A stretch of DNA of 64,000 nt from BS150m-G50 sp964501185 [NCBI: uncultured Bacteroidia bacterium] (GTDB lineage Bacteria > CAIWAD01 > BS150m-G50): positions 1 through 64,000 of the forward strand of contig CAZCRT010000014.1 in assembly GCA_964501185.1 (NCBI GenBank), given 5' to 3'. Positions 17,422 to 26,638 of the stretch are shown here, in pieces (position 1 is the stretch's first letter; each line of letters starts with the position of its first letter). The position numbers were made by a program, and so were the translations under genes. The notes beneath the pieces are model-generated. The model saw only the letters and a program-made list of their open reading frames with translations, made no database searches and had not been told where the DNA came from.

Positions 17422-20400
17422 TCAGCGACCTACAATGTTTGTATTCACACTGAGACGCAGCTCCTGGAAACTCACCTGACCGGAGGGATCACGGTTATCG
17501 AGGCGTTGGCCAAATTCATAAGTGACTGCACCGGACACATTGGAGGTGAAGTTGTAGCGTGTTTCCATGCCCAAAGTCCAATTGCGGTTGAAGTTTTCAC
17601 TCGACCATTCATCAATACCATTGAATGCGCTACGGTTCGAGCTGTTTGAGCGGGTATATGACAGGGATAGATTGAGATCGTTGCGAAGAGCGGCAGACTT
17701 CATGAACCACAGCTTGAACGGCAATTTTGTACCTCTACCCAGCCTGTAGTTTGACGAAATCGTGAGATCACGCGAGTTGCTGTATTCCGCATCGCGGAAC
17801 TCACCGGGCTCCGTAATTCCAAATGACATACGCTGATTGTAGGCAATCGTAGTTGAAATCCGTCCGATCCATGTCACATTGAATCCAATCAGAGGGCTGA
17901 AATTACGCTCATATTCAAGATTGTTTAATCCCAGATAGTCTCCAAAATCCCGGTAGGTCTTGCGAACTGACCCTGTATAATGATGAGTCATGGTAAGGGA
18001 TTGACAGACTTTAGACACCCAGGGAAGTGATTCCAGATGACTCCAGCGTAACTGGTAGTCAGGTATATTCAATATCGGCACTCCGCTGTTCACCCCCACC
18101 TTATCCTTCAACAGATAGAGCGGCATACCGGTCCAGTTCTCCTGACGGCTCTCAGTATCACCCCAGCCTCTGTCAGTATCGACTCCGTATTGAAAATCGA
18201 TATCAATATCTGCTGACACCTTCATTTTGGTAGTAACTGAATAGTCCCTGGAAATGAAGGATGTCGGATTGAAAATATATCCGCTATTTGAGGATAATGG
18301 GTTTCGTCCCGGTCCGGGATTGGTTGCCAGGCCAAACTGATAGGCCAGCGATGCATGGCGGTTTCCGTCAAAAGCCCCTTCATTGTAAAGGTCCATACCG
18401 GGGTCAACCTGATTCCGAACCAGGGTTGTACTCAAGCGAATGTCACCCAGTTTACTGAGCAGTGAGTAAGTTCCCTGTCTGCTCTTCCGGAACATGCTGC
18501 CGATGCGTTCACTCAGAGGAATCTGAGGTGAAACAGATTCCTCAGAAACAGCCATCGTATCTGCAGGTTCACCCTCCTGTGGCCTCTCGGGAGCGTCCCT
18601 GGCTTCACCTTGACGGTTATTGCGGTTATCGCGACGGCTGTTCCCACCGCTGCGACCGGCCTTCGGCACCTGAAGTACCCAGGCGAAAATATCCTGTGGT
18701 TTTAATGTTCCGCTTGCTGTCAGTGTATTCTGGTTTCCCATATCGATACCCCTGCGAGGATCAGAAAGGGTCCGGGACCAGTCATAGGAAGTTGTATAGT
18801 TCAGATCCGGCCGGAGCCAGTTAACAAAAGAGGGCTGATAACTCACCGTGCTGCTCTGCTGAATGTTTCTATCCCGTGCAAACAGGTCAGTAGCAGCATT
18901 CTGGTATCTGTAAGTAGTGCTGTCAGCAACGTCGTACAGATCACGCAGATTGAAGTAGAGATTGGATCTGTAACTGCGGTTGTAGGAGAAGGTTACTGAT
19001 CTGAATGGTGACAGTGAATACTCATATCTCCTGAGCATGGTGTAGGTTCTGTTTTCGCTGGTTGTATTATTGCGGTTATAGCGAAGATTCTCACTCCAGT
19101 CAGTACTGGCGCTGGCACCGATACGAGTGGGAAAATAACGAAGCTTGACATCTGCCAGAGTTCCCAGCAGTGGCATTCCTTCAGTCCAGCCAAAGATTGG
19201 CAACTCATGCCTCCAGTTGATTGAGTTACTGTAGGAACCACTGATCTTTTCACTACGGGTTGTATCAGCTAAGGTCTGGTCGTTACTGCCATAGGTTTGT
19301 GATACATCATACGAAAGATTCATCTTATCGAGTGTGTGCGTAATCCAAGGATTCTCAGAGCCGGATTTTGAGAAGCTCACACTGCCATTAAGAGTATGGC
19401 GACGATTGATAATCTCATCGGGAGGATTATCCGGTACTAACCGGTCATCTCCCGGGAAGTACTTTGGCGATGAGATTGACTGATTACTGCTGAGCGAAAG
19501 GGGAACATTAGTACGCCAGGGACGCGGCAGGAACTTGTCCAGATGAATGGTGCTGTTTACAACCTGTGATGTAGTATTATCACCACTGCCCATTCGTTGT
19601 TCCACAGTGTGGAATTCGCTATCCCGCTGCTCCAGTCGCCCGTATAGAGTCATGAAATCAGAAAGGCGCACGTTCATTGCCACACGCTTGGCCTGGCCGA
19701 TCTCCCGCTTGACATCGGATACACGAAGCTCATTGTAGTAAACAGCTTCACTACTGGGGAGGGCACCATGATTAGTGATTCCCAGATACAGAAAGCTCAC
19801 GTCGTTCAGTGATGGATTCCCCTTAACCAGGACATAACCACCATCTGAAACCTGTTCCGGTTTCTCCGGATCGGGGTGATTCCTGCTGGACCGGCTGAAC
19901 TCATCCAGATCTGTAATCTCTTCAAAAATGATATCCATATCGTTCAGCTGCCAGCCGGAATTGAGGAAGCGGCGGTACTCATAGTAATCCTGTTCAGTTG
20001 ATGCAATACGCATTCGCAATTCCAGTACCGAATCAGGGAATGCACCCTCCCGTTCTTCCGTCCCGCCCCGAATAAACATCTTCAGACGGTTGTAGTCCGT
20101 CAACCTTACCCTCTCGTTGAGTATTTTGTATATCCAGAAGGTGGAATCGGTCGGCAGCTCTGCAAGTTGCATAACCAGTGATTGTTCTTTCTGGTAAGCG
20201 CCGGTAATTGCATCCCGGTGGCCAAGCACACCATTGGGAGGATCGTAGTCGCTGTTTTCATGCGTATTGATAACTGCGACATTCCCGAATTCCAGTGTAT
20301 CACCTGCGGCTGTCACCGGATAGATTTCCCGCCACTCGTTACCAACCAGCATGAAACTGGCGAACTGCATGGTGGTCGTCTGCTGGAAGCCCTCGAACCA

Positions 20401-23400
20401 GATGCGGACTCCACGGATATTCTGAAAAGAGGGGTTGTTCCAGGCGACTACATATTCCTTTAATGGAATGCGGTACAGCGCCCAGCCATATGTGTTTTCT
20501 GAGACCAGATAGCGTGACCAGTTCGACGCCGGATCAGTTGAAAGAGTGTAACTGTAGTAACTGTCGATTGCATCGAGTACACCATTACTGTTGCGGTCCT
20601 CAGTATCGGGAAGATATGTTGCAGCATCCGTCCCGTTGTCCTCCAGCCCTTTAAACCACTGGCCATCGCTCTCATCGTGAAACTGCCAGTCATCACGCGA
20701 CCACGGTTCCAGCGCCTCTTTTCGACGATTCCCGTTGATATCCCAGTAATCATAGAAACTACCCAGTTCATCAACCATGCTGAGTGAATCACCGGACCAG
20801 TGGGCATCCTCATATGAAGGGGGCCAGGGAGCGTCCTCGCCGGCCATACCATCAATACCGACATCTTCTCCTTCGTCCAGAATACCGTTACCGACATTAA
20901 CCAGGGCAGGTTCGATCAGATCCTCAGTGTCGAGCAGTCCATTGGGGATTACATCCTCAGATATCTCACCCAGATCGATATGAATCAGACCGCTGCGGTC
21001 ACCGGAGACCTTTACCATCAACTCGATATACTTGGTGTTACTCTGATCAGGATTTGCACCCCGGAAGTCATGATAGAAGCCGCCCCAGCACCCTGCTTCC
21101 GGAATTTCCTGTCCATCGTCACCTGTCTGATAAATTACCGGATAGAAATCCATCTGTAGAATCTGCATGTCATCGTTCTGCAGATTTCCGGAATCATATT
21201 CCTCCCAGATTTCCTGCTTGGAAACCCGTTGCCTGGGAGTGAAGGCAGTAAAAATCCCACGCTCACCGGTAAACGTATGGTCCGGACTGGAGGAGATAAA
21301 CCAGGCACCGGGACGCATACCCAGATCCTGCTCCCGTTTAATCGATTCGAAATCATCCAGATAGGCAACACCACTGTTATCACCTGTGGCTGGATTGTTG
21401 AGCGGATTGGGATTGGGGATCACCCGGGCGTATTCTCCCTCAATAGAGATCTCCGACTCCACTTCTGCTTCAACCAGTGGTATCGCATCAACCATCCGGG
21501 TTAACAGACGGGGATGAAACTCGAATGCTCCATTCAGGTCAAGAACCAGATTGCGCATCGGTTCGTTACCGATACGTACTTTGTCTTCCTGTATCTGCTG
21601 ATTGAGGTAAAGGACTGTTGCGCCGAGGTATGAGACCTCATCAAAATTGTACTGCCCTCTGACCCCCATGATGGTTTTTTTCTCAATCGACATCATCTCG
21701 TGATTCTGGTAAGTGATCTCCAGACTGGCCCCGGGATTATCAGCTTCGCTGGTCAGGATCGTCACAATTCCTGCTACGTAGTCAATAGTATAATCCCTGT
21801 CACGGGTCAGTTTCTGTCCATTGAGTTTAACAGTCTCCGACCCCTCGATCACATTCCAGCCGAGATCATACACTTTGGACAGAGTCAACACGCTCGTTTC
21901 CATGTAGAAACGCTGACTCAACCGTTGAAAATCATTGTGTGTTGTCGGGATATTATAAATCGTCTCAAGAGTATCAGCTTCAGCGAATTCCGTATACAGT
22001 GTGGAGTCGGCCACAATTACCATGGCATCTTCCTGGCCGAAAGGTTCCAGCGCGGGAAAAGTAATTATACCGGTTTCAGTGTCAATCCAGCGGGAATCAA
22101 TTTTGTTGTCAGGTATCTGCTGGCCGGCGGAATTCTCGTTGTCCAGATGGAGAATCTCAATGTATGTACTGCTGCCCTGGTGGTCAGGGTCGGAACTTCC
22201 GGTAACGTACTGGCGAATGGCAAAATTCAGGTCATCAATGCTCTTACCGGCGGTTGCAACCTGATACTTGTTACGCAGCATCAGATCCCAGTGAGACAAC
22301 TCAGGATCCTCATGCGAATCCCGCAGAATGTACAGCGCATTATCACCGTATACTTCAGGCTCAGGAAACTCCTCGCCAAGTTTGTTCTTGAAGGAAACAG
22401 CCAGAATATCGTTTGGCCGCAGATAGCTGTTGATGAGAATATAACCCAGATCATCGTTGCGCTGGTATTCGTTATCGCTCAGACGACGCATAGGTTGATT
22501 GGAATAGACTGCATCTTCCTGGCCAATCTCCTCAAAAACATTCATTGTCTCATCACCACTGGCCGAGGAAATGTATACTTCCACAAAATCAACCCGGCTG
22601 TTAGCGTCTATCAGGTGCTCCCAGCGATCAGTATACACCGGGAAATCCGCCCGGTAACTGTGGCTGAGGAAGAAGTAGCGGTCGAGAATAAACTGGGTCG
22701 GGTAGATCTGGGAACTCTGCTCTGACTGCCCGCCGGTAAATGTCTGAGACTGGTTTTCACCATGCTCAACACTCATGATTGCAGTCATGTTCAGAGGGCC
22801 AAACTGCATGACAGTCTTCAATCCGAACAAACCGGAATTTCTGCCTGAAAACGTGACAAAGTCAGCTCCCGGGAGTGAGAGGCTGACATTTCCGGCAGCT
22901 ATGGTTTTTATTATCTCATCTTCTGTACCGGTGTATGTCAATCGCAATGAGTTCTGCCAGTCGAAGAGATTGTCGGTGTCCTGATCGATATTGATATCGA
23001 CTTTCTGACCGATTTTCCCAACGATGGTAAAACGCTGCTGCATATCCATGTTGAAGTTCGTGTTGTCAGCCTGGTTCGTATAGGAGTCCTGCCGCTCCCT
23101 CTTCTCCTTACGAAAGCCACCGGTGATGTTGACATTACCGGTTGCATCCAGACCGATACGGCCGTCGCCAAAGAACTTCCGGAAGGTCTTATTTCGAACC
23201 CGGAAGGGGATGTCAATCTTAATCGCACCACCGGATCGTTGTTGAACCTGATTCTTCGTGCGTAGCATTTCGTGTCGTAATTCAGTAACCGCGTGGTGCA
23301 GTAACAGCCTGTCATAGTAGTTTTCGGGAGCCAGGAATATTGCATACTGGAAACTGCTGTCAGGATTGAAGTACTCAAGCCGAACGAGTGAATCACTGAC

Positions 23401-23679
23401 CGTTGAACGTATGATTAACTCCACCGGCTCGATATCATCAAGCTGAGGCTGAAAACCGACCGTTTCCCAGGAAGATGTCATGAATGGTGTTTGCGAAGAA
23501 GGAAAGGTGGCATCCCGGAAACGGTATTCTGAAGTATCTGCTGAAGCTGGTTCACCGATCATCAGCCCGGTAAGCAGGACAATACTACTTAGGAGATAGC
23601 GAGGTTTTCGGGATGGGATGGACTTCCGGAAGTACGCTTCCTTAACCCACTGGAGTATTTTCAGTTGAGATCCTCGCAT
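17422..23679 (-). CDS. sprA: SprA/Sov-type giant outer-membrane translocon protein of type IX secretion
   Basis: 2085 residues. In Bacteroidetes SprA forms the very large outer-membrane channel through which type IX substrates leave the cell. The hydrophobic stretch YLLSSIVLLTGLMIGEPASA (27-46) is the signal peptide, following a long basic N-terminus. The hallmark segment GVAYLDDFESIKREQDLGMR lies near residue 770. The remainder is a succession of beta-strand-rich segments and domains with Asp-rich loops. The C-terminus ends in an aromatic-poor strand LRLSVNTNIVGR. It is somewhat shorter than the roughly 2400 residues usual in Flavobacterium. Two sorting-domain proteases in this window (42231-44732, 58851-62522) are likely clients. 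It follows rnz by 50 bases. Confidence 0.92.
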   Translation of the reverse strand: MRGSQLKILQWVKEAYFRKSIPSRKPRYLLSSIVLLTGLMIGEPASADTSEYRFRDATFPSSQTPFMTSSWETVGFQPQLDDIEPVELIIRSTVSDSLVRLEYFNPDSSFQYAIFLAPENYYDRLLLHHAVTELRHEMLRTKNQVQQRSGGAIKIDIPFRVRNKTFRKFFGDGRIGLDATGNVNITGGFRKEKRERQDSYTNQADNTNFNMDMQQRFTIVGKIGQKVDINIDQDTDNLFDWQNSLRLTYTGTEDEIIKTIAAGNVSLSLPGADFVTFSGRNSGLFGLKTVMQFGPLNMTAIMSVEHGENQSQTFTGGQSEQSSQIYPTQFILDRYFFLSHSYRADFPVYTDRWEHLIDANSRVDFVEVYISSASGDETMNVFEEIGQEDAVYSNQPMRRLSDNEYQRNDDLGYILINSYLRPNDILAVSFKNKLGEEFPEPEVYGDNALYILRDSHEDPELSHWDLMLRNKYQVATAGKSIDDLNFAIRQYVTGSSDPDHQGSSTYIEILHLDNENSAGQQIPDNKIDSRWIDTETGIITFPALEPFGQEDAMVIVADSTLYTEFAEADTLETIYNIPTTHNDFQRLSQRFYMETSVLTLSKVYDLGWNVIEGSETVKLNGQKLTRDRDYTIDYVAGIVTILTSEADNPGASLEITYQNHEMMSIEKKTIMGVRGQYNFDEVSYLGATVLYLNQQIQEDKVRIGNEPMRNLVLDLNGAFEFHPRLLTRMVDAIPLVEAEVESEISIEGEYARVIPNPNPLNNPATGDNSGVAYLDDFESIKREQDLGMRPGAWFISSSPDHTFTGERGIFTAFTPRQRVSKQEIWEEYDSGNLQNDDMQILQMDFYPVIYQTGDDGQEIPEAGCWGGFYHDFRGANPDQSNTKYIELMVKVSGDRSGLIHIDLGEISEDVIPNGLLDTEDLIEPALVNVGNGILDEGEDVGIDGMAGEDAPWPPSYEDAHWSGDSLSMVDELGSFYDYWDINGNRRKEALEPWSRDDWQFHDESDGQWFKGLEDNGTDAATYLPDTEDRNSNGVLDAIDSYYSYTLSTDPASNWSRYLVSENTYGWALYRIPLKEYVVAWNNPSFQNIRGVRIWFEGFQQTTTMQFASFMLVGNEWREIYPVTAAGDTLEFGNVAVINTHENSDYDPPNGVLGHRDAITGAYQKEQSLVMQLAELPTDSTFWIYKILNERVRLTDYNRLKMFIRGGTEEREGAFPDSVLELRMRIASTEQDYYEYRRFLNSGWQLNDMDIIFEEITDLDEFSRSSRNHPDPEKPEQVSDGGYVLVKGNPSLNDVSFLYLGITNHGALPSSEAVYYNELRVSDVKREIGQAKRVAMNVRLSDFMTLYGRLEQRDSEFHTVEQRMGSGDNTTSQVVNSTIHLDKFLPRPWRTNVPLSLSSNQSISSPKYFPGDDRLVPDNPPDEIINRRHTLNGSVSFSKSGSENPWITHTLDKMNLSYDVSQTYGSNDQTLADTTRSEKISGSYSNSINWRHELPIFGWTEGMPLLGTLADVKLRYFPTRIGASASTDWSENLRYNRNNTTSENRTYTMLRRYEYSLSPFRSVTFSYNRSYRSNLYFNLRDLYDVADSTTYRYQNAATDLFARDRNIQQSSTVSYQPSFVNWLRPDLNYTTSYDWSRTLSDPRRGIDMGNQNTLTASGTLKPQDIFAWVLQVPKAGRSGGNSRRDNRNNRQGEARDAPERPQEGEPADTMAVSEESVSPQIPLSERIGSMFRKSRQGTYSLLSKLGDIRLSTTLVRNQVDPGMDLYNEGAFDGNRHASLAYQFGLATNPGPGRNPLSSNSGYIFNPTSFISRDYSVTTKMKVSADIDIDFQYGVDTDRGWGDTESRQENWTGMPLYLLKDKVGVNSGVPILNIPDYQLRWSHLESLPWVSKVCQSLTMTHHYTGSVRKTYRDFGDYLGLNNLEYERNFSPLIGFNVTWIGRISTTIAYNQRMSFGITEPGEFRDAEYSNSRDLTISSNYRLGRGTKLPFKLWFMKSAALRNDLNLSLSYTRSNSSNRSAFNGIDEWSSENFNRNWTLGMETRYNFTSNVSGAVTYEFGQRLDNRDPSGQVSFQELRLSVNTNIVGR

Positions 23680-23729
23680 AATTGCTTGTCTTGATTTCGA
23701 CCTGTCCTGAGCCGGTCTGAACCGGGCAG

Positions 23730-24758
23730 TTACCGGTCTCTTCCGGATGTCTTCTTTTTCCCCTGCCTGTCAGTGGCTTCACCATTTCTGGTGTTCCTGT
23801 TATTGCGCCGATACCGATATGTCACTTCCGGACTTCCGGAAGCCGGTAATGCTATTTGCATCAGGTCACTGGCGAGTAGTGAGCCTGGCAGCACCTCTTC
23901 AACCTGATCCTGAAGCAGGCTTCCCCGATTCAGATATCTGGAACTTATATGTGTAAGCAGGAGCAGTTTAACCCCGGCTTCCCGTGCTACGCGAACTGCA
24001 TCATCAACTGTTGAATGTTGTGTCCGACGTGCGTTCCTGCGGTCACTGTTGTCGTAGGTACTTTCATGAATCAGAATATCCGCACCTTCTGCCAGTTCCA
24101 CCGATGATGAAGAATATGTTGTGTCAGTCACATAGACAATTTTCCGCCCCGGAAGTGCCGGTGCAACCAGCTCGCTGCTCCTGATCACCCGGCCATCATC
24201 GAGAGTTATGTCATGCCCGTCTTTCAGTAATCGTCGCTCCGGGCCTTCTGGTATATTCATCTCTGTCGCGAGTTCAGCGTCCAGACGCCCCGGTCGTGGT
24301 TTTTCTATCAGCGAGTATGCCATGGTGTAAATGCGGTGCCTGACTCTGACAGCTTCAATCCGGTATTCCTCAGTCTCCAGTATCGTCTCCGGTTCTCTGC
24401 CAACCTCCAGTTCATGCACACTCAATGGATATGCAAAATCTGTCTCAGAAATTCGCTTCATGAATTTGATATAATCGGTAATTCCCGGAGGTCCGAATAT
24501 CTCAAGCGGATCTTCCCGTTTATTCAGCTGATAGGAGGTTAACAATCCAATCAAACCATAAAAATGATCACCATGCATATGTGTAATAAAGATTTTACGG
24601 ATTCGTGATCTTTTCAGAGAACTGCGAATTATCTGGTGTTGTGTACTCTCACCACAATCAAAGAGGAGGGTTTCCCGTTCCCTCCTGATTGCTACTGCAG
24701 CAACATTTCGCTCATAGGTTGGGGTCGCTGAGCCGGTACCTAAGAAGATTAATTCCAT
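23730..24758 (-). CDS. rnz: ribonuclease Z (tRNA 3'-processing endonuclease)
   Basis: 342 residues. RNase Z trims tRNA 3' trailers, consistent with the two tRNAs here lacking an encoded CCA. It opens MELIFLGTGSATPTYERN, and carries the zinc motif THMHGDHFYGL, the product-handling GPPGI, YVTDTTYSSSSVELAEGADILIHE-type acidic region and the late histidine LLLTHISSRY. A 30-residue basic tail (R-Y-R-R-N-N-R...K-K-K) extends past the usual end near 310 and may bind RNA. No strong Shine-Dalgarno is visible. Its promoter should lie in 24759-24983, divergent from the outer-membrane protein gene. Confidence 0.94.
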   Translation of the reverse strand: MELIFLGTGSATPTYERNVAAVAIRRERETLLFDCGESTQHQIIRSSLKRSRIRKIFITHMHGDHFYGLIGLLTSYQLNKREDPLEIFGPPGITDYIKFMKRISETDFAYPLSVHELEVGREPETILETEEYRIEAVRVRHRIYTMAYSLIEKPRPGRLDAELATEMNIPEGPERRLLKDGHDITLDDGRVIRSSELVAPALPGRKIVYVTDTTYSSSSVELAEGADILIHESTYDNSDRRNARRTQHSTVDDAVRVAREAGVKLLLLTHISSRYLNRGSLLQDQVEEVLPGSLLASDLMQIALPASGSPEVTYRYRRNNRNTRNGEATDRQGKKKTSGRDR

Positions 24759-24983
24759 CTAGATTAGTCGGGTCCATTTTTGATGATTTTTTTAAACTAG
24801 AGAATTTGTAGCGTTTTGCAAAAGAAATCGTGGTGTGAGGAGTGGTTATTGCCTCGCAGCAGTTAAAAGGTTCAGCGTTGTGGCACAGAAGCACTACGGT
24901 GTCATAAGTAGCAATGCTGTCAAGAGGAAAGAGTTGTAGTATTGAACAGGTGAAACTATTTTTTCTGAAAACCGGGAGGCGCA

Positions 24984-26450
24984 ATGCGACTACTTTCTAT
25001 TACTGTTATCCTGATCTGTTCTGCAGCTGTCACCTTGATCCAGGTAAACAGTTCCATGGCACAGGAATTTGAGGAATCCCCCGAGCAAACGCATATGAGC
25101 GTAGGTGTTGGCACCGTTACAATGGATGGAGAAACCTTCCAGCAGGTTTCACTCCGCCCGGAAATTCCTATCGGTAAATTTGGAATCGGCCTGGATTTAA
25201 CCCTCTACTTTGACGCTGATGGTAATATCCGTAGCAATGGATGGGATGAAGCTGCTGATATCATTGATAAGATCCGCTACCTGCGATATGCACATCCGGG
25301 TGATCCGTTCTATTTCCAGGCTGGCGCATTGGATGATGTTACTATTGGCTACGGCATCCTGATGAAACACTACGCAAATTCTGTTGAATACCCTGCAGTG
25401 AAACGGATCGGGCTGGATTTTGAAATCCTGAGAGCCGGTTTTCAGGTTGAAGGTATGTTTAACAACTTCCGGGAATTGACTGAACCCGGGTTATTCGCGG
25501 TCAGGGTCAGTCGCCCCCTGTTGGGTAACCTGACAATTGGCGCAGCCGTGGTTGCTGATGGAAACCAGTTTGCAAACCTGTCCGATGCCGATGATGACAA
25601 TGTCCCTGATGAGTTGGACCGATTCCCCGGTGAAGACGATGAACAGGTTTACGAATGGCTGCAGGCGCTGTATGACAACTACCCGGCTGCGTATAATGGG
25701 CTGCGGGGTCAGTATCCGGAATGGCCGGAGGATCCTACCACTGTTACTCCCGATTACACACCCGGAAGTGCCCCGATTACTGCTGTTTCTCTGGATGTGG
25801 GTTACCCGCTCCTGTTCAACAAACTTCACCTCTACGCACAGGGAGCGCATTTTGTTTCACATGGGTCTGGTATCACTGCTCCTGGAGTGGTGTTCACACC
25901 CTTTCCTTCTCTGACAATGGGCGCTGAATACCGTTACTATACTGATGAGTTCCTGCCTGAATACTTTGACAGGACATACGAACTGACCCGCAGTACTGTT
26001 ATTGAAGGGGATGATGGGGCAACCCTTGCTTCCCGTGAAGCAACCATGCTGGACAGTGCCAGAGCTGCTCAGGGTGTTTATGCGAGTATCCGGTTCAAGC
26101 TGTTGAGTCTGCTGATTGCTGATCTGTCTTACTCAAGCATGCATCCTGTTAATGAAGGAAATCATACGAACTCAATCTGGGGTTCAATGGGTCTCAGCAT
26201 GGCACGTATACCAAAATTGACGGAACTTTCAGCCTATTATTATCAGGCAAATGTAAGAAAGATGTTCGTTCTGGAGACGGATGCCCTGCCGATCTGGGGT
26301 TACAGAATCGGTTACGAGATATCAAGTGGCGTAAATCTGCTGCTCAACTATCGCTTTACATACCGGGATCTGGATGGTGATGGTGAGATATCGGGAAATG
26401 CTGAAATGGTCAGAACATTCGCTATCGAGACCTCATTCATTATCAATTGA
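24984..26450 (+). CDS. outer-membrane beta-barrel protein with an Asp-rich loop
   Basis: 488 residues with a clear signal peptide (MRLLSITVILICSAAVTLI..., cleavage near SSMA-Q). The body is a series of likely membrane strands (GIGLDLTLYFD, YFQAGALDDVTIGYGIL, LTIGAAVVADGNQF). A calcium-loop-like insert DADDDNVPDELDRFP near residue 200 resembles thrombospondin type-3 repeats. It ends with strands containing the loop DLDGDGEIS. GGGAGG precedes the ATG by 4 bases. Function unknown; porin or structural barrel are both possible. 26451-26533 after it shows no terminator. Confidence 0.75.
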   Translation: MRLLSITVILICSAAVTLIQVNSSMAQEFEESPEQTHMSVGVGTVTMDGETFQQVSLRPEIPIGKFGIGLDLTLYFDADGNIRSNGWDEAADIIDKIRYLRYAHPGDPFYFQAGALDDVTIGYGILMKHYANSVEYPAVKRIGLDFEILRAGFQVEGMFNNFRELTEPGLFAVRVSRPLLGNLTIGAAVVADGNQFANLSDADDDNVPDELDRFPGEDDEQVYEWLQALYDNYPAAYNGLRGQYPEWPEDPTTVTPDYTPGSAPITAVSLDVGYPLLFNKLHLYAQGAHFVSHGSGITAPGVVFTPFPSLTMGAEYRYYTDEFLPEYFDRTYELTRSTVIEGDDGATLASREATMLDSARAAQGVYASIRFKLLSLLIADLSYSSMHPVNEGNHTNSIWGSMGLSMARIPKLTELSAYYYQANVRKMFVLETDALPIWGYRIGYEISSGVNLLLNYRFTYRDLDGDGEISGNAEMVRTFAIETSFIIN

Positions 26451-26533
26451 AAACGCCTGTTGTCAATATGGTTCTGAAGCCAGTTTTCTCTTGTAATACT
26501 GGGGGCACCATTGTAGAATTATGCCCGAATTCA

Positions 26534-26607
26534 GGGCGATTAGCTCAGCTGGTTAGAGCGCATGCCCCACACGCATGAGGCCGCAGGTTCGAATCCCGCA
26601 TCGCCCA
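26534..26607 (+). tRNA. tRNA-Val (anticodon CAC)
   Basis: Full cloverleaf: acceptor GGGCGAT/ATCGCCC perfect (26534-26540, 26600-26606), discriminator A, D-stem GCTC/GAGC, anticodon stem CATGC/GCATG with loop CCCACAC giving anticodon CAC (26568-26570), T-loop TTCGAAT. CCA is not encoded. Two oddities: position 33 is C instead of the near-universal U, and the T-stem contains one A-C mismatch (26585 with 26597). Confidence 0.93.
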
Positions 26608-26638
26608 TTAATTAAACCTACTCTGAATTGATGTAGTT

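Noticed and set aside
21700-22725. 341-codon plus-strand ORF
   Set aside because: Antisense to sprA; the repetitive beta-strand codons of sprA leave the other strand open.
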